Of a DNA stretch of 64,000 nucleotides, positions 8,961 to 17,330 are shown piece after piece. Numbering within the stretch: the first letter of the stretch is position 1; the number at the start of each line of letters is the position of its first letter. The notes under the pieces are model-generated. The model was not told the origin of the DNA. It did no database searches and worked only from the letters and a program-made list of their open reading frames with translations. The position numbers and the translations under genes are program-made. The DNA is from Granulosicoccus sp036478565 (GTDB lineage Bacteria > Pseudomonadota > Gammaproteobacteria > Granulosicoccales > Granulosicoccaceae), in NCBI GenBank assembly GCA_965224525.1, contig OZ245050.1, positions 1,426,001 to 1,490,000 of the forward strand. The letters are read 5' to 3'.

Positions 8961-9449
8961 GGGAGCCCGCCAAGGTCTGGCATCAGGTGCGTCAGTGGGG
9001 TTTAATGAGTCAGCACTATTGCGCAGCTACTGGGTCGACGTCAATAAATGCCGCGCAGCTGAACGGTTGTACGCGTCAACGGTTGATCTCAATATGACGA
9101 AAAATCTTGCCCATTTTCCCGGACATTCGCGTCAAATCAACCCATAGCCTCACTACAAATCTCGTTTCAGGCAAATTCCACCCGGAAACTATCAATTTAC
9201 CCTTTGATTGGTACATTGTCGCAGATTGTCTGGGCGCAGCTGGCTACACTTGAGCATTGGAAAGATGAGTTTGGCGAAGTCAGCGCCAAAGCGTGTAATT
9301 GAGTTACGATTTTTAATCCCCATTAATAAGGGGTACGAATTTTGCGTATCGGATATGGCACCGAAGCGTGGAAGATTGAATGACCCGGGCCTGACTGCGA
9401 AGTAGAATGTAGCGGGTATCGGGTAAGGGCGATTTGGTGGGTTTGATCG
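8961..9449. other. 489-bp gap without a recognisable gene
   Basis: This gap lies between the sugar transferase gene and clpS. Short open frames exist on both strands, but none has a convincing start, a ribosome site or protein-like composition. In many gammaproteobacteria cspD is found upstream of clpS; no cold-shock motif is visible here. A weak CCCC/GGGG dyad lies at about 9318-9333. The clpS promoter must lie within this gap. Confidence 0.5.
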
Positions 9450-9767
9450 ATGAGTGAAGAAGACACAAACAGGGAAGGCGGTCTCGTTGTCGAGGCGGCG
9501 CGGCCGAAACTTGCAAAACCGCAGCTATGGAAAGTGGTACTGCTGAACGATGACTACACGCCGATGGAGTTTGTGGTTGAAGTCTTGCAAGTGTTTTTCA
9601 AGCTGGACCGTGAACAGGCTACACGCGTAATGTTGCACGTTCACCAACGTGGCAAAGGCATATGTGGTGTGTTTACTAAAGAAATAGCGGAGACAAAAGT
9701 GGCACAGGTTACTCAGTACGCCAAGGAGAGCAAACATCCGCTGCTGTGTGAAATGGAAGAGGCGTAG
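9450..9767 (+). CDS. clpS: ATP-dependent Clp protease adaptor ClpS
   Basis: A 105-residue adaptor that delivers N-degron substrates to ClpAP and inhibits SsrA-substrate degradation. The family core is complete: VVLLNDDYTPMEFVVEVL forms the N-end-rule pocket strand and helix, followed by the conserved HVHQRGKGICGVFTKEIAE segment. The N-terminal 25 residues are flexible and acidic/basic, as expected for the part that enters ClpA. clpA follows 51 bases downstream on the same strand, which is the standard gammaproteobacterial pair. Confidence 0.97.
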   Translation: MSEEDTNREGGLVVEAARPKLAKPQLWKVVLLNDDYTPMEFVVEVLQVFFKLDREQATRVMLHVHQRGKGICGVFTKEIAETKVAQVTQYAKESKHPLLCEMEEA

Positions 9768-9818
9768 TACACCGCTTCCTCAGAACGACAACTATCCAAA
9801 GAGACGACGAGCAGAACC

Positions 9819-12095
9819 ATGCTAAGCAAAGAGCTGGAATTTACCCTTAACAACGCGTTTAAAGAGGCGCGTGCGCGGCGGTTTGAATTCATGACGGTTG
9901 AGCATTTACTGCTCGCTCTGATTGATAACCCGACTGCTGCCCAGGTGCTGCGAGCCTGCGGGGGCGACCTCGATACACTGCGCGACGAGCTTGATGACTT
10001 TGTCAGCGAAAATACACCGCAGCTTGACGAGAATGATACTCGCGAGACGCAACCGACACTCGGCTTTCAACGCGTATTGCAACGGGCTGTATTTCATGTC
10101 CAGAGCTCGGGTAAAAAAGAAGTTACCGGTGCCAATGTGCTGGTAGCCATATTTGGTGAGCAAGACTCGCAGACCGTGTACCTGCTGAACAAGCAAAACA
10201 TTACCCGTCTGGATGTTGTCAATTACATATCGCATGGCATTGCCAAGAACTCTCAGGAAGAAGCAGAAGAGGCCGAGGAAGGGGCGTCTGAATTCGGAGG
10301 AGAGGAGGCAGAAAGTGATGCTAAACCCCTGGACAAATATGCAACCAACCTGAATCAAAAAGCGATTAATGGTGATATTGATCCATTAATTGGTCGCGAT
10401 CATGAAGTTGAAAGGGCGTCACAGGTACTGTGTCGCAGGCGAAAGAACAACCCTTTGCTGGTTGGTGAAGCAGGCGTAGGCAAGACAGCCATTGCTGAAG
10501 GCCTGGCAAAGAAAATTGTCGATGGTGAAGTGCCGGAGGTGCTCGCCGACGCCGTTATCTATTCGCTCGATCTGGGCGCTCTGGTGGCCGGGACAAAATA
10601 CCGCGGTGATTTCGAAAAACGTCTGAAAAGTATTTTGACGCAGCTCAAGAAGGAATCCGGTGCCATTCTCTTTATCGATGAAATTCACACAATCATTGGC
10701 GCAGGTGCGGCCTCTGGTGGCGTCATGGATGCTTCCAATCTGATCAAACCCATGCTCGCCACCGGTGAACTAAAGTGCATCGGATCAACGACCTATCAGG
10801 AGTATCGGGGAATCTTCGAGAAAGATCGTGCACTGGCAAGGCGATTCCAGAAAATCGACGTGGTCGAGCCATCGGTTGATCAGACCTTTGAAATACTCAA
10901 GGGACTCAAAAGCCGCTATGAGGACTTCCACGAGGTCAAGTATTCAACCAAAGCACTCAGAACTGCCGCCGAACTGGCCGGTCGATATATCAACGACCGA
11001 TTTCTACCCGACAAGGCAATAGATGTCATTGACGAAGCGGGTGCGAATCACCGGGTCAAGGGCAGCACCAATAAAGGTAAAAAACAGATCACAGTCAAGG
11101 ACATTGAGGCAATTGTTGCGCAAATTGCCCGTATCCCTGAAAAAAGTGTGTCCTCTACTGATACGGACAAGCTGCGAACCCTGTCACGTGATTTGCGTAT
11201 GCTGGTCTTTGGTCAGGACGAGGCAATCGACACCCTGGGTGCTGCCATCAAAATGTCGCGTTCAGGGTTGGGCGCTGAAGAAAAACCGATTGGCAGCTTT
11301 ATGTTTGCTGGTCCTACTGGTGTTGGCAAAACCGAGGTCACTAAACAACTGGCTCAGGTTATGGGCATCGAATTGATTCGATTCGACATGTCGGAATACA
11401 TGGAACGGCATACGGTGTCCCGACTTATCGGTGCACCTCCTGGCTATGTGGGTTTTGATCAGGGCGGACTGTTAACCGATGCAGTTATCCAGAATCCACA
11501 TGCTGTCGTTCTGCTTGACGAGATCGAGAAGGCACATCCGGATGTATTCAACTTGTTGCTGCAGGTCATGGATCACGGCACACTGACAGACAACAACGGA
11601 CGCAAGGCCGATTTCCGTAACATCATTTTGATCATGACAACCAACGCCGGTGCCGAGTCCATTTCCCGAACCACGATGGGATTTACTCAACAGGATCACA
11701 CCTCTGATGGCGCTGAAGCAGTCAATAAAATGTTCACACCTGAATTTCGCAATCGACTGGATGCGATCATTCAATTCAAGCCGTTGGACAAGAGCATCAT
11801 ATTAAACGTCGTTGACAAGTTCATCATTGAGCTGGAAGCTCAGCTTGACGAAAAGCGTGTGTCAATAGTTTTTAATGCCGAAGCCAAAGCCTGGCTGGCG
11901 GAGCACGGTTTCGATGCGCGTATGGGCGCTCGCCCGATGGCCCGAATCATCAGCGAAAACATCAAGAAGCCGCTGGCTGACGAGATATTGTTCGGTAAGT
12001 TGAATCGGGGCGGACGGGTTCACGTCATTCTGGATGATGAAGGAAATATCGCTTTTGAATTCGAAAGCAAGGAGAGCAAAGAGGCAACAGTCTAG
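9819..12095 (+). CDS. clpA: ATP-dependent Clp protease ATP-binding subunit ClpA
   Basis: A 758-residue AAA+ unfoldase of the ClpAP protease. The N-domain (residues 1-145) binds ClpS. An acidic linker (EEAEEAEEGASEFGGEEAE) follows at about residues 145-165. D1 carries Walker A GEAGVGKTA and Walker B LFIDEIH; D2 carries Walker A GPTGVGKTE and Walker B VLLDEIEKAHPD. The ClpP-docking loop is visible as MGFTQQD after TTNAGAESISRT. The length matches E. coli ClpA (758). It is transcribed with clpS and ends at a clear intrinsic terminator at 12122-12155. Confidence 0.98.
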   Translation: MLSKELEFTLNNAFKEARARRFEFMTVEHLLLALIDNPTAAQVLRACGGDLDTLRDELDDFVSENTPQLDENDTRETQPTLGFQRVLQRAVFHVQSSGKKEVTGANVLVAIFGEQDSQTVYLLNKQNITRLDVVNYISHGIAKNSQEEAEEAEEGASEFGGEEAESDAKPLDKYATNLNQKAINGDIDPLIGRDHEVERASQVLCRRRKNNPLLVGEAGVGKTAIAEGLAKKIVDGEVPEVLADAVIYSLDLGALVAGTKYRGDFEKRLKSILTQLKKESGAILFIDEIHTIIGAGAASGGVMDASNLIKPMLATGELKCIGSTTYQEYRGIFEKDRALARRFQKIDVVEPSVDQTFEILKGLKSRYEDFHEVKYSTKALRTAAELAGRYINDRFLPDKAIDVIDEAGANHRVKGSTNKGKKQITVKDIEAIVAQIARIPEKSVSSTDTDKLRTLSRDLRMLVFGQDEAIDTLGAAIKMSRSGLGAEEKPIGSFMFAGPTGVGKTEVTKQLAQVMGIELIRFDMSEYMERHTVSRLIGAPPGYVGFDQGGLLTDAVIQNPHAVVLLDEIEKAHPDVFNLLLQVMDHGTLTDNNGRKADFRNIILIMTTNAGAESISRTTMGFTQQDHTSDGAEAVNKMFTPEFRNRLDAIIQFKPLDKSIILNVVDKFIIELEAQLDEKRVSIVFNAEAKAWLAEHGFDARMGARPMARIISENIKKPLADEILFGKLNRGGRVHVILDDEGNIAFEFESKESKEATV

Positions 12096-12121
12096 TTCAC
12101 CGAGCTAGTGCTTCCACGCAT

Positions 12122-12155
12122 CAGCGCAGGGAAACCTGCGCTGTGAGTCTTTTTT
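12122..12155 (+). terminator. Rho-independent terminator after clpA
   Basis: A 9-bp perfect stem (CAGCGCAGG / CCTGCGCTG) closed by a GAAA tetraloop is followed, after GTGAGTC, by a run of six T. It lies 27 bases after the clpA stop, between clpA and convergent infA. Confidence 0.9.
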
Positions 12156-12372
12156 AACGACTGCGGTAAGTGATACGGCCCTTACTCAGGTCGTAGGGTG
12201 TCATCTGCACCGTGACCTTGTCACCGGTCAGGATGCGGATATAGTGCTTGCGCATTTTGCCGGATATGTGGGCGGTAACCACGTGTCCATTTTCAAGTTC
12301 CACTCGGAACATTGTGTTGGGGAGAGTATCAATAACGGTACCCTCCATTTCAATCGGTTCTTCCTTTGCCAT
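12154..12372 (-). CDS. infA: Translation initiation factor IF-1
   Basis: A 72-residue S1-like OB-fold protein that binds the 30S A site with IF-2 and IF-3. The sequence MAKEEPIEMEGTVIDTLPN and the C-terminal DLSKGRITYRSR are the canonical ends of the family, and the length is the usual 72. It is convergent with clpA. This clpS-clpA-infA neighbourhood is widespread in gammaproteobacteria. The 219-base region upstream up to the DUF1249 gene contains its promoter. Confidence 0.98.
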   Translation of the reverse strand: MAKEEPIEMEGTVIDTLPNTMFRVELENGHVVTAHISGKMRKHYIRILTGDKVTVQMTPYDLSKGRITYRSR

Positions 12373-12522
12373 TAAATCTCGCTGTTACTTGGGGTAGTGT
12401 GTCAACCGGACAGGTGCGCCATTATCACCATATCCCGCTCTATCGCAAGCGAAACGGGTGATATCGACAGTTTTTTGTCCGGTTTGTTAGCAGAATATAG
12501 TGTTACCAGCCAAATATTCAAG

Positions 12523-12539
12523 TGCTGACAGTGTCAGCA
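12523..12539. promoter_or_regulatory. Perfect 17-bp palindrome upstream of the DUF1249 gene
   Basis: TGCTGACA-G-TGTCAGCA is a perfect inverted repeat of two 8-bp arms around one base. It lies between divergent infA and the DUF1249 gene, 52 bases before the latter's ATG. It looks like a dimeric repressor operator. The 12-mer GCTGACAGTGTC also occurs at the end of the DUF1249 gene itself, but there it encodes the C-terminus. Confidence 0.4.
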
Positions 12540-12591
12540 AAGCCTGAATTTTCTGTTTGTACTACTGCTGGCAGAGCACCATAATAAGACC

Positions 12592-13191
12592 ATGTATAGC
12601 ACTCTTCTTCATCGACCACGCCACAGTGGTCGGTTCGCCTCACTGATGGAGCTGTACGAGCAAAACTACATGCTTGTGCGCTTGTTGGTCCCGGAACTTC
12701 GCAGTCTGCAGGCTGATAGTTATGTGTCTGTAACGGCCGTTGTTACGGGGTCGACTGGCTCAGGCCCGGTGGCGGCAGAAGCAGATTTGCGCTGCGAAAC
12801 GGTAGTGCCGGCTATGGATGAAGCAATGTCTGCCTCAATTCCGCTGGAACTCAGTCAGCTGACACATGAGCCATATACAACAACCTTTAATTTAACCTAC
12901 AAATTCTCGTCATGCTCCGGCAAACCGAGAGAGCCGGATTTGTTGATCAGGCTATATCACGATGCCCGCTCCTGCGAGGTGCTTAGTGGCCTGGTGCCGG
13001 GACGCCGGTATGAAGAGCGGCGCACCCGTGAACTCGGTGAGGGGCAGCGGCTAAACCGTTTTTTGAACAAATGGCTGGGCTATTGTTTGCGGCAAGGCCA
13101 CTGTTTCGGCCCTCAAACTGAACGCCGAACTGCTCTGCGCGAAACGGAAGTTGATTTCAGTCCGCTGATCAGCGCTGACAGTGTCGATTGA
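12592..13191 (+). CDS. DUF1249 (YqiB-like) protein
   Basis: A 199-residue cytoplasmic protein of the DUF1249 family. Family landmarks are LMELYEQNYMLVRLLVP near residue 20, IRLYHDARSCEVL near residue 123 and LNRFLNKWLGYCLRQGHC near residue 155; these correspond closely to E. coli YqiB, which is of unknown function. The protein is about 60 residues longer than YqiB, with an insertion rich in small residues between the first and second landmarks. It starts at the ATG after a perfect palindrome and its 3' end overlaps the convergent DUF4124 gene by 23 bases. Confidence 0.82.
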   Translation: MYSTLLHRPRHSGRFASLMELYEQNYMLVRLLVPELRSLQADSYVSVTAVVTGSTGSGPVAAEADLRCETVVPAMDEAMSASIPLELSQLTHEPYTTTFNLTYKFSSCSGKPREPDLLIRLYHDARSCEVLSGLVPGRRYEERRTRELGEGQRLNRFLNKWLGYCLRQGHCFGPQTERRTALRETEVDFSPLISADSVD

Positions 13192-13708
13192 AGCTGGCCT
13201 GATAGCGGGCCATGTGGACAACCGTGTTGTCCATGTCGTCAGCGCTCAATTGAGAGCGCATGCGCCTTTCCAGTGAAATGACTCGTTTTTGCAGATCCTG
13301 ACAGTGCCGCTGTTTGTTGTTGGAAGCGACGATGGGCTGGCTTGCTCGCGTATTTTGAGTATCCGTTTCTGAAATATTGGTTGTTGTAGTAGCGAGCGCG
13401 GCCGCCGCTACGGGTTGGCTGTCAGATGTGCTGTTTGTAGCCGTCGTATTGGGTGCATACTGAATTTTTCCACCTCGTCCTGATACAGCTGGATTTTCTT
13501 TTGAAACAGTGGGTAGCGCGTCCGCAGCCGCTGCGATGGCCTTCAGGCGTCCGGCGTCTTTATCGACCTTTTCATAAGCAATGCCCGCAGCCGGTGGTTT
13601 TGGCGAGAAAGTGATAGAGCCATCCGCTTCCTGCCACCGGTACAAGGTATCGGCACTGGCCGTTGCAGACAAAACCAGCAGCAGGCTGGTGGTAATTGAA
13701 CGAATCAT
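13169..13708 (-). CDS. Secreted DUF4124-domain protein
   Basis: A protein of about 179 residues starting at the ATG at 13708, where a clear signal peptide begins (MIRSITTSLLLVLSATASA). Immediately after cleavage is the DUF4124 motif (LYRWQEADGSITFSPKPP), a small domain common in exported proteobacterial proteins. The rest is low-complexity and rich in Ala, Thr and Ser, ending in a short helical, basic segment with paired cysteines (HCQDLQKRV and NRHCQR). Function is unknown; a periplasmic or envelope location is likely. It is divergent from crcB and overlaps the end of the convergent DUF1249 gene. Confidence 0.75.
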   Translation of the reverse strand: MIRSITTSLLLVLSATASADTLYRWQEADGSITFSPKPPAAGIAYEKVDKDAGRLKAIAAAADALPTVSKENPAVSGRGGKIQYAPNTTATNSTSDSQPVAAAALATTTTNISETDTQNTRASQPIVASNNKQRHCQDLQKRVISLERRMRSQLSADDMDNTVVHMARYQASFNRHCQR

Positions 13709-13758
13709 GGTCGAATATGCGCTAGAGTCCAATGTATGCCAATGCAAGGTCAGTGCCG

Positions 13759-14139
13759 GTGAATACATGGTTGTCCTGGATTAGTGTTGCCGCGGGCGGT
13801 GCTGGGGGTGCCTGCGCGCGCTATGGGCTGGGATTGCTGGTGTCAGGGCATGTGACTCGCCTGCCTCTGGGTACATTGCTGGTTAATCTGATTGGTTGTT
13901 TTCTTGCCGGTGTGTTGACGTCCTGGTATGTGCACCGGGGGGCTGTTCCCGGACCCGAATACCTGTTGTTGATGGCAGGCTTTCTTGGCGGATTTACTAC
14001 CTTTTCAGCATTCTCGGTCGACACGCTGCGGCTAGTTGAAGCCGGGCATGGCGCGTTGGCGCTTGGCAATGTGATGCTGAATCTGGTTGGGTCTTTGTTG
14101 GCGGTGACGCTGGGGGCATGGGTGGCCAGGCTGATGTAG
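13759..14139 (+). CDS. crcB: Fluoride channel CrcB/Fluc
   Basis: A small membrane protein (about 126 residues, four hydrophobic helices) that exports fluoride as a dual-topology dimer. The family motifs are GGAGGACARYG after the first helix, GTLLVNLIGCFLAG, and the central GFLGGFTTFSAFSVD with the Phe-rich channel segment. GTG at 13759 was chosen because it is preceded by AAGG at 9 bases and begins just before the first helix; an upstream ATG at 13732 is possible. No fluoride riboswitch was recognised upstream. In many gammaproteobacteria crcB is directly followed by serS; here about 3.2 kb of other genes separate them. Confidence 0.93.
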   Translation: MNTWLSWISVAAGGAGGACARYGLGLLVSGHVTRLPLGTLLVNLIGCFLAGVLTSWYVHRGAVPGPEYLLLMAGFLGGFTTFSAFSVDTLRLVEAGHGALALGNVMLNLVGSLLAVTLGAWVARLM

Positions 14140-14222
14140 GTGGTTGCGACAGTTACAATGTCGAGGTCAACACCGGCAGTTGCACCGCAGAGCGATGCAA
14201 AAACAGATGCAGGAAGTTACCA

Positions 14223-14444
14223 ATGGCTAGAACAGCAAAACAGAAACCAGAAGAGCCGCTGGAAAAAACGCTCTGGAAAAGCGCTGACAAACTGCGCAAG
14301 AACATGGATGCGGCCGAGTACAAGCACGTTGTGCTGGGGCTGATTTTTCTCAAATACATCTCGGATGCGTTTGAAGAGCTACACAGCAAACTGGTCGCAG
14401 GCGAGGGCGAGTACGAAGGCGCCGACCCGGAAGATGCTGACGAA
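14223..14444 (+). pseudogene. Type I restriction methylase HsdM, N-terminal remnant
   Basis: The 74 codons from ATG 14223 match the N-terminal helical domain of HsdM: LEKTLWKSADKLRKNMDA, EYKHVVLGLIFLKYISDAFE and GADPEDADE. The start has a good ribosome site (AGGAAG). After residue 74 the similarity stops abruptly. The frame stays open to 14702, but the continuation does not resemble the rest of HsdM, which is normally 480-800 residues with an NPPF methylase motif. No hsdS or hsdR is near. This is a truncated relic, probably left after loss of a restriction system or excision of an island between crcB and serS. Confidence 0.8.
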
Positions 14445-14640
14445 CGCGACACTCAAAGGCGTGTTGCCCAATCAATACGCTCGGTAGAATCTGGGTTAGA
14501 CCAGACTGGGAATGCTGATCGATATGATTTTGGACTGGGCGGACGAACTACGCTCCGCTACAATGAAACACGCAGGTACATAGCCCGTCAGTGTTCAAAT
14601 AAGAAGCTGACTATGATGGCAAGAGGGTATGGCTCATGCT

Positions 14641-15054
14641 CTAGCGAACAACAAGGACGGAGATATCCATGTGTGAAGCCAGATACCCGGAATTTGATCT
14701 GAAAATATAATCTCTAAAACCTGGTACATGAGAGGCCATCACTACCAGATCGGCACCAAGACGGTGTATTTCAGTATCCAGTGTTTTGACGAGATCTACC
14801 GCAATGTCTGTGCTGATGGTTGCAATAGTTCTGAACTCTATACCCTGTGCTGCGCTTTGGCTGGCGGCAAAATCTGCCAGTTTTTCTGCAAACTCTTTGG
14901 GGTTATGTGCAATCTCGCCGGGAGTGGAGTTGGCGACACCGAGCAAGAAAACTTCCGCATTGTAGTGCTTTGCCAGATCTCCTGCGGTTGTCAGGGCCTT
15001 GTCAAGTTTTTCAGTGTGGGTAAGATCGACGGGAACCACTATTTTTGAATACAT
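14641..15054 (-). CDS. Universal stress protein, UspA family
   Basis: A 137-residue single-domain Usp protein. It begins with the family strand MYSKIVVPVDLTHTEKLDKA and ends with the C-terminal strand ISVLVVR. The nucleotide-binding-type stretch is SHVPGFRDYIFRSNSGYLA, in which the usual G-x2-G-x9-G(S/T) pattern is incomplete, so ATP binding is uncertain. Usp proteins are cytoplasmic factors linked to starvation and envelope stress. The gene is monocistronic and its 3' end overlaps the meaningless open extension of the hsdM remnant. Confidence 0.88.
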   Translation of the reverse strand: MYSKIVVPVDLTHTEKLDKALTTAGDLAKHYNAEVFLLGVANSTPGEIAHNPKEFAEKLADFAASQSAAQGIEFRTIATISTDIAVDLVKTLDTEIHRLGADLVVMASHVPGFRDYIFRSNSGYLASHMDISVLVVR

Positions 15055-15166
15055 ACTGTTCTCCGTTTCTGTCAGTTAATCGTCGTATATCAAATTGGTG
15101 CATAACTCTATCTCTCGCTAAGTCAAGACTAATTGATATGCATCATGCGCTGGGAGAGCAAAACGC

Positions 15167-16912
15167 CTATGGCGAGTGGATGCCTGGGGGTTGTTTCCAA
15201 TAAAAGGGTATCAGCAGACTCTCAAACGGCTTGACGGTAGCCTCGGCACCGCCCGCCGCGCTTGTTTGGTAGTGTAATTGCTCGTCTCCCGGAACGGCGG
15301 GATTCTCCATCGCGATAATGGTAACCGAGCTACCGTCTTCGGAATCAATTTGCACTGAACCTGACAAGGTGACAGAATCGGTTTGCCAATACAGGTTGGC
15401 CAGTGGTGGATCGATGCGCAAATTGACTTGTTGATCAGACGTTGCCGGGCTTCTGAATGCCATGCTGCCGCTGATCGACACGCGACGGTTCGGCTCTGTG
15501 TGGTTCTCTCGCTCCGAATCATAGTTGAGGTTACTGACGTCGACCGTTGAGCCAGCTACGGTGCTCCTGTACGTCTCGACAGCGATATTTCGTTCGATCA
15601 ACCCGAAACTTGTGCCGGTGATGGAATCAGTCTGACTACTGGTGGTTTGAATCGAACTGCCGTCAGGGTATGTCAATGTCAGGTTGGTGAACATCAGGGA
15701 CTCGAACTTTTTGTTCCCCTGGCGGATAGCGATCTGGTCGTTTTTGGTTTCGAACTCACCGGACAAACGGTATGTGCCATTGCTCAAACGGGAGTTGCCC
15801 GTGATGTCGAGACGACATGCTTCAAACACATAAGTATGGCGCGCTTTGGTTGAGACCCCAAAACCAGGTTCAAAGTGCCTTGACGCGTATCGTGTTTCTG
15901 TTGCTGCCCCTTCCAGGGCACAAGTCTGTGTCACAGGCCCGCTTGTTATTTCACCGAAGCAGCGGGCAGGGTTAGCGGGATCTTGCACGATGCACTCCGG
16001 ATCCGCGCTGTCAATGGGTATTGCCACGGTGTCAATGATGGCACTGAGATCAGCGCGCAGTGCTTCCAGATAGCTTGCTTGTAGCTGCTGATAGAGATAC
16101 GGGACCAGTCTCGGAATATTGGTTTCGTGTAGTAGCGGTATTGTTGGATCAGCGGTGTTGGCTGATAAATCGGACGTGTCAAAACGCTGCGCAACCTCGT
16201 CGGCGGTGACGTCCAGGCGCTGATCGGTGAGTGTTTCAAGTTTTTCAATGCGGGCTTCCGACAGTAGCCGATGGGCTTGTCGAGAACCGTCATCGGGTTT
16301 AACGCGTGTGATCGACGAGCCGGCAAAAATCCAGTCGGTGCGCTCCGATCGATTGCCGCCCGGTACGAGCTCATAAACAAGGGCACCGATGAATAGCGCA
16401 CTGTCATCTGCGACAATGATCAGATCGTCTCCATCAAGGTTCAATGCCGCTGAATTCGTGGCAAAGTCACCGTTCAGTTTTATGAAAGGACCCAGAATCG
16501 GCAGGGTATCGATAAACGCGCCACCGAACTCAAAGCGTGAGATTTCATAGCGCAATTCACCGATTTCCACTGTGCCATCGGCAATCAGAATCAAGGTGTC
16601 GTCAATGACTTCGATGCCTTCCAGATGGTTACTGCTGTTGTCTCCGCGCAATGGGTAACGCCAATGGGTCGAACCATCCGGAAAGATTGCCATGAGGTTT
16701 CGGTCTTGCGGGCTGAAGCAATAGGCTGTATTGAGCTGGTCCAATGCTGTCAGGCAGTCGTCCGGCAAGACAGTCAGTTGCGCATCAGTTAGCGACGTGT
16801 TGCCGGGGTCAACCAGCGGTTGATCGTCATCGTCAGATGAACTGCAAGCCGTCACCGTCAGGTAGATAGCAACCAGGCCAATCAGCCAGCGCAGTGAGGA
16901 GCTGTTTGTCAT
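15167..16912 (-). CDS. Large putative outer-membrane lipoprotein, family not recognised
   Basis: A protein of about 581 residues starting at the ATG at 16912. A lipoprotein signal is clear: a hydrophobic stretch WLIGLVAIYLTVTAC with the lipobox cysteine, then SSSDDDDQ. The non-Asp residue at +2 (Ser) suggests outer-membrane sorting. After the anchor it is beta-rich with many Thr, Asp and Ser. It contains several Cys pairs in the middle (for example PECIVQDPANPARCFGE and QTCALEG). The C-terminal half looks like repeated beta strands. I recognise no known domain. It sits alone in the crcB-serS gap. An in-frame GTG at 16933 is a less likely start. Confidence 0.7.
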   Translation of the reverse strand: MTNSSSLRWLIGLVAIYLTVTACSSSDDDDQPLVDPGNTSLTDAQLTVLPDDCLTALDQLNTAYCFSPQDRNLMAIFPDGSTHWRYPLRGDNSSNHLEGIEVIDDTLILIADGTVEIGELRYEISRFEFGGAFIDTLPILGPFIKLNGDFATNSAALNLDGDDLIIVADDSALFIGALVYELVPGGNRSERTDWIFAGSSITRVKPDDGSRQAHRLLSEARIEKLETLTDQRLDVTADEVAQRFDTSDLSANTADPTIPLLHETNIPRLVPYLYQQLQASYLEALRADLSAIIDTVAIPIDSADPECIVQDPANPARCFGEITSGPVTQTCALEGAATETRYASRHFEPGFGVSTKARHTYVFEACRLDITGNSRLSNGTYRLSGEFETKNDQIAIRQGNKKFESLMFTNLTLTYPDGSSIQTTSSQTDSITGTSFGLIERNIAVETYRSTVAGSTVDVSNLNYDSERENHTEPNRRVSISGSMAFRSPATSDQQVNLRIDPPLANLYWQTDSVTLSGSVQIDSEDGSSVTIIAMENPAVPGDEQLHYQTSAAGGAEATVKPFESLLIPFYWKQPPGIHSP

Positions 16913-17330
16913 TGGATTATGGGCAGCGGGCACGCCGAATCTGATTCATATTGAAATCATGACAGTCTGATCATTTGAGTTCAATGACATGAATCAATGT
17001 CCCGTGGTGCCTTGAGGAAATCCCGATCTGCCTGGTTGTAAATCCATCATATCGGCGTGATTTGTTGTTTCTTGCTGGGCGACCAGGCTTCCGCTGAACA
17101 GCTTGCAGCATTCGAGCTGCGTGTTCATCGGTTTTTAGAGAACGCGCCGCGCTCCGTCCAGATCGATGCCGCCCACAAGATAAAGCGCTGGATGTACCGC
17201 TGAGCCATGGAGGAAATTGGGCAACAGAACTGTACCCAGATTCAGATTGGTACTGTTAGTAGCTTGATAGAACGCTATATACTCAGCTCAGTGCCGTTTA
17301 CTAATTGTTCAGCCCCAGGCAAAACCCGAC
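16913..17330. other. Gap upstream of serS, with one possible 48-codon frame
   Basis: This holds the divergent promoters of the lipoprotein and serS. On the plus strand a GTG-initiated frame at 17057-17203 encodes 48 residues with protein-like composition (the stretch ASAEQLAAFELRVHRFLENA is typical helix). It has no obvious ribosome site and I recognise no family. It may be the end of a lost gene; rarA normally lies in this neighbourhood in relatives, but the sequence is not clearly RarA. Confidence 0.3.

Noticed and set aside
8941..9147. 68-residue frame after the sugar transferase
   Set aside because: It overlaps the real gene end in another frame and shows no protein-like features or conservation that I recognise.
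9208..9405. 65-residue frame before clpS
   Set aside because: Composition is not protein-like and there is no ribosome site; cspD, which might be expected here, has a different, recognisable sequence.
13709..13758. Fluoride riboswitch upstream of crcB
   Set aside because: The gap to the divergent gene is too short and the conserved crcB-motif sequence is not visible.
14445..14702. Continuation of the HsdM-like frame as a real protein
   Set aside because: The sequence after residue 74 has no HsdM motif, is rich in stray Arg, Cys and Ser, and overlaps the universal stress protein gene on the other strand.
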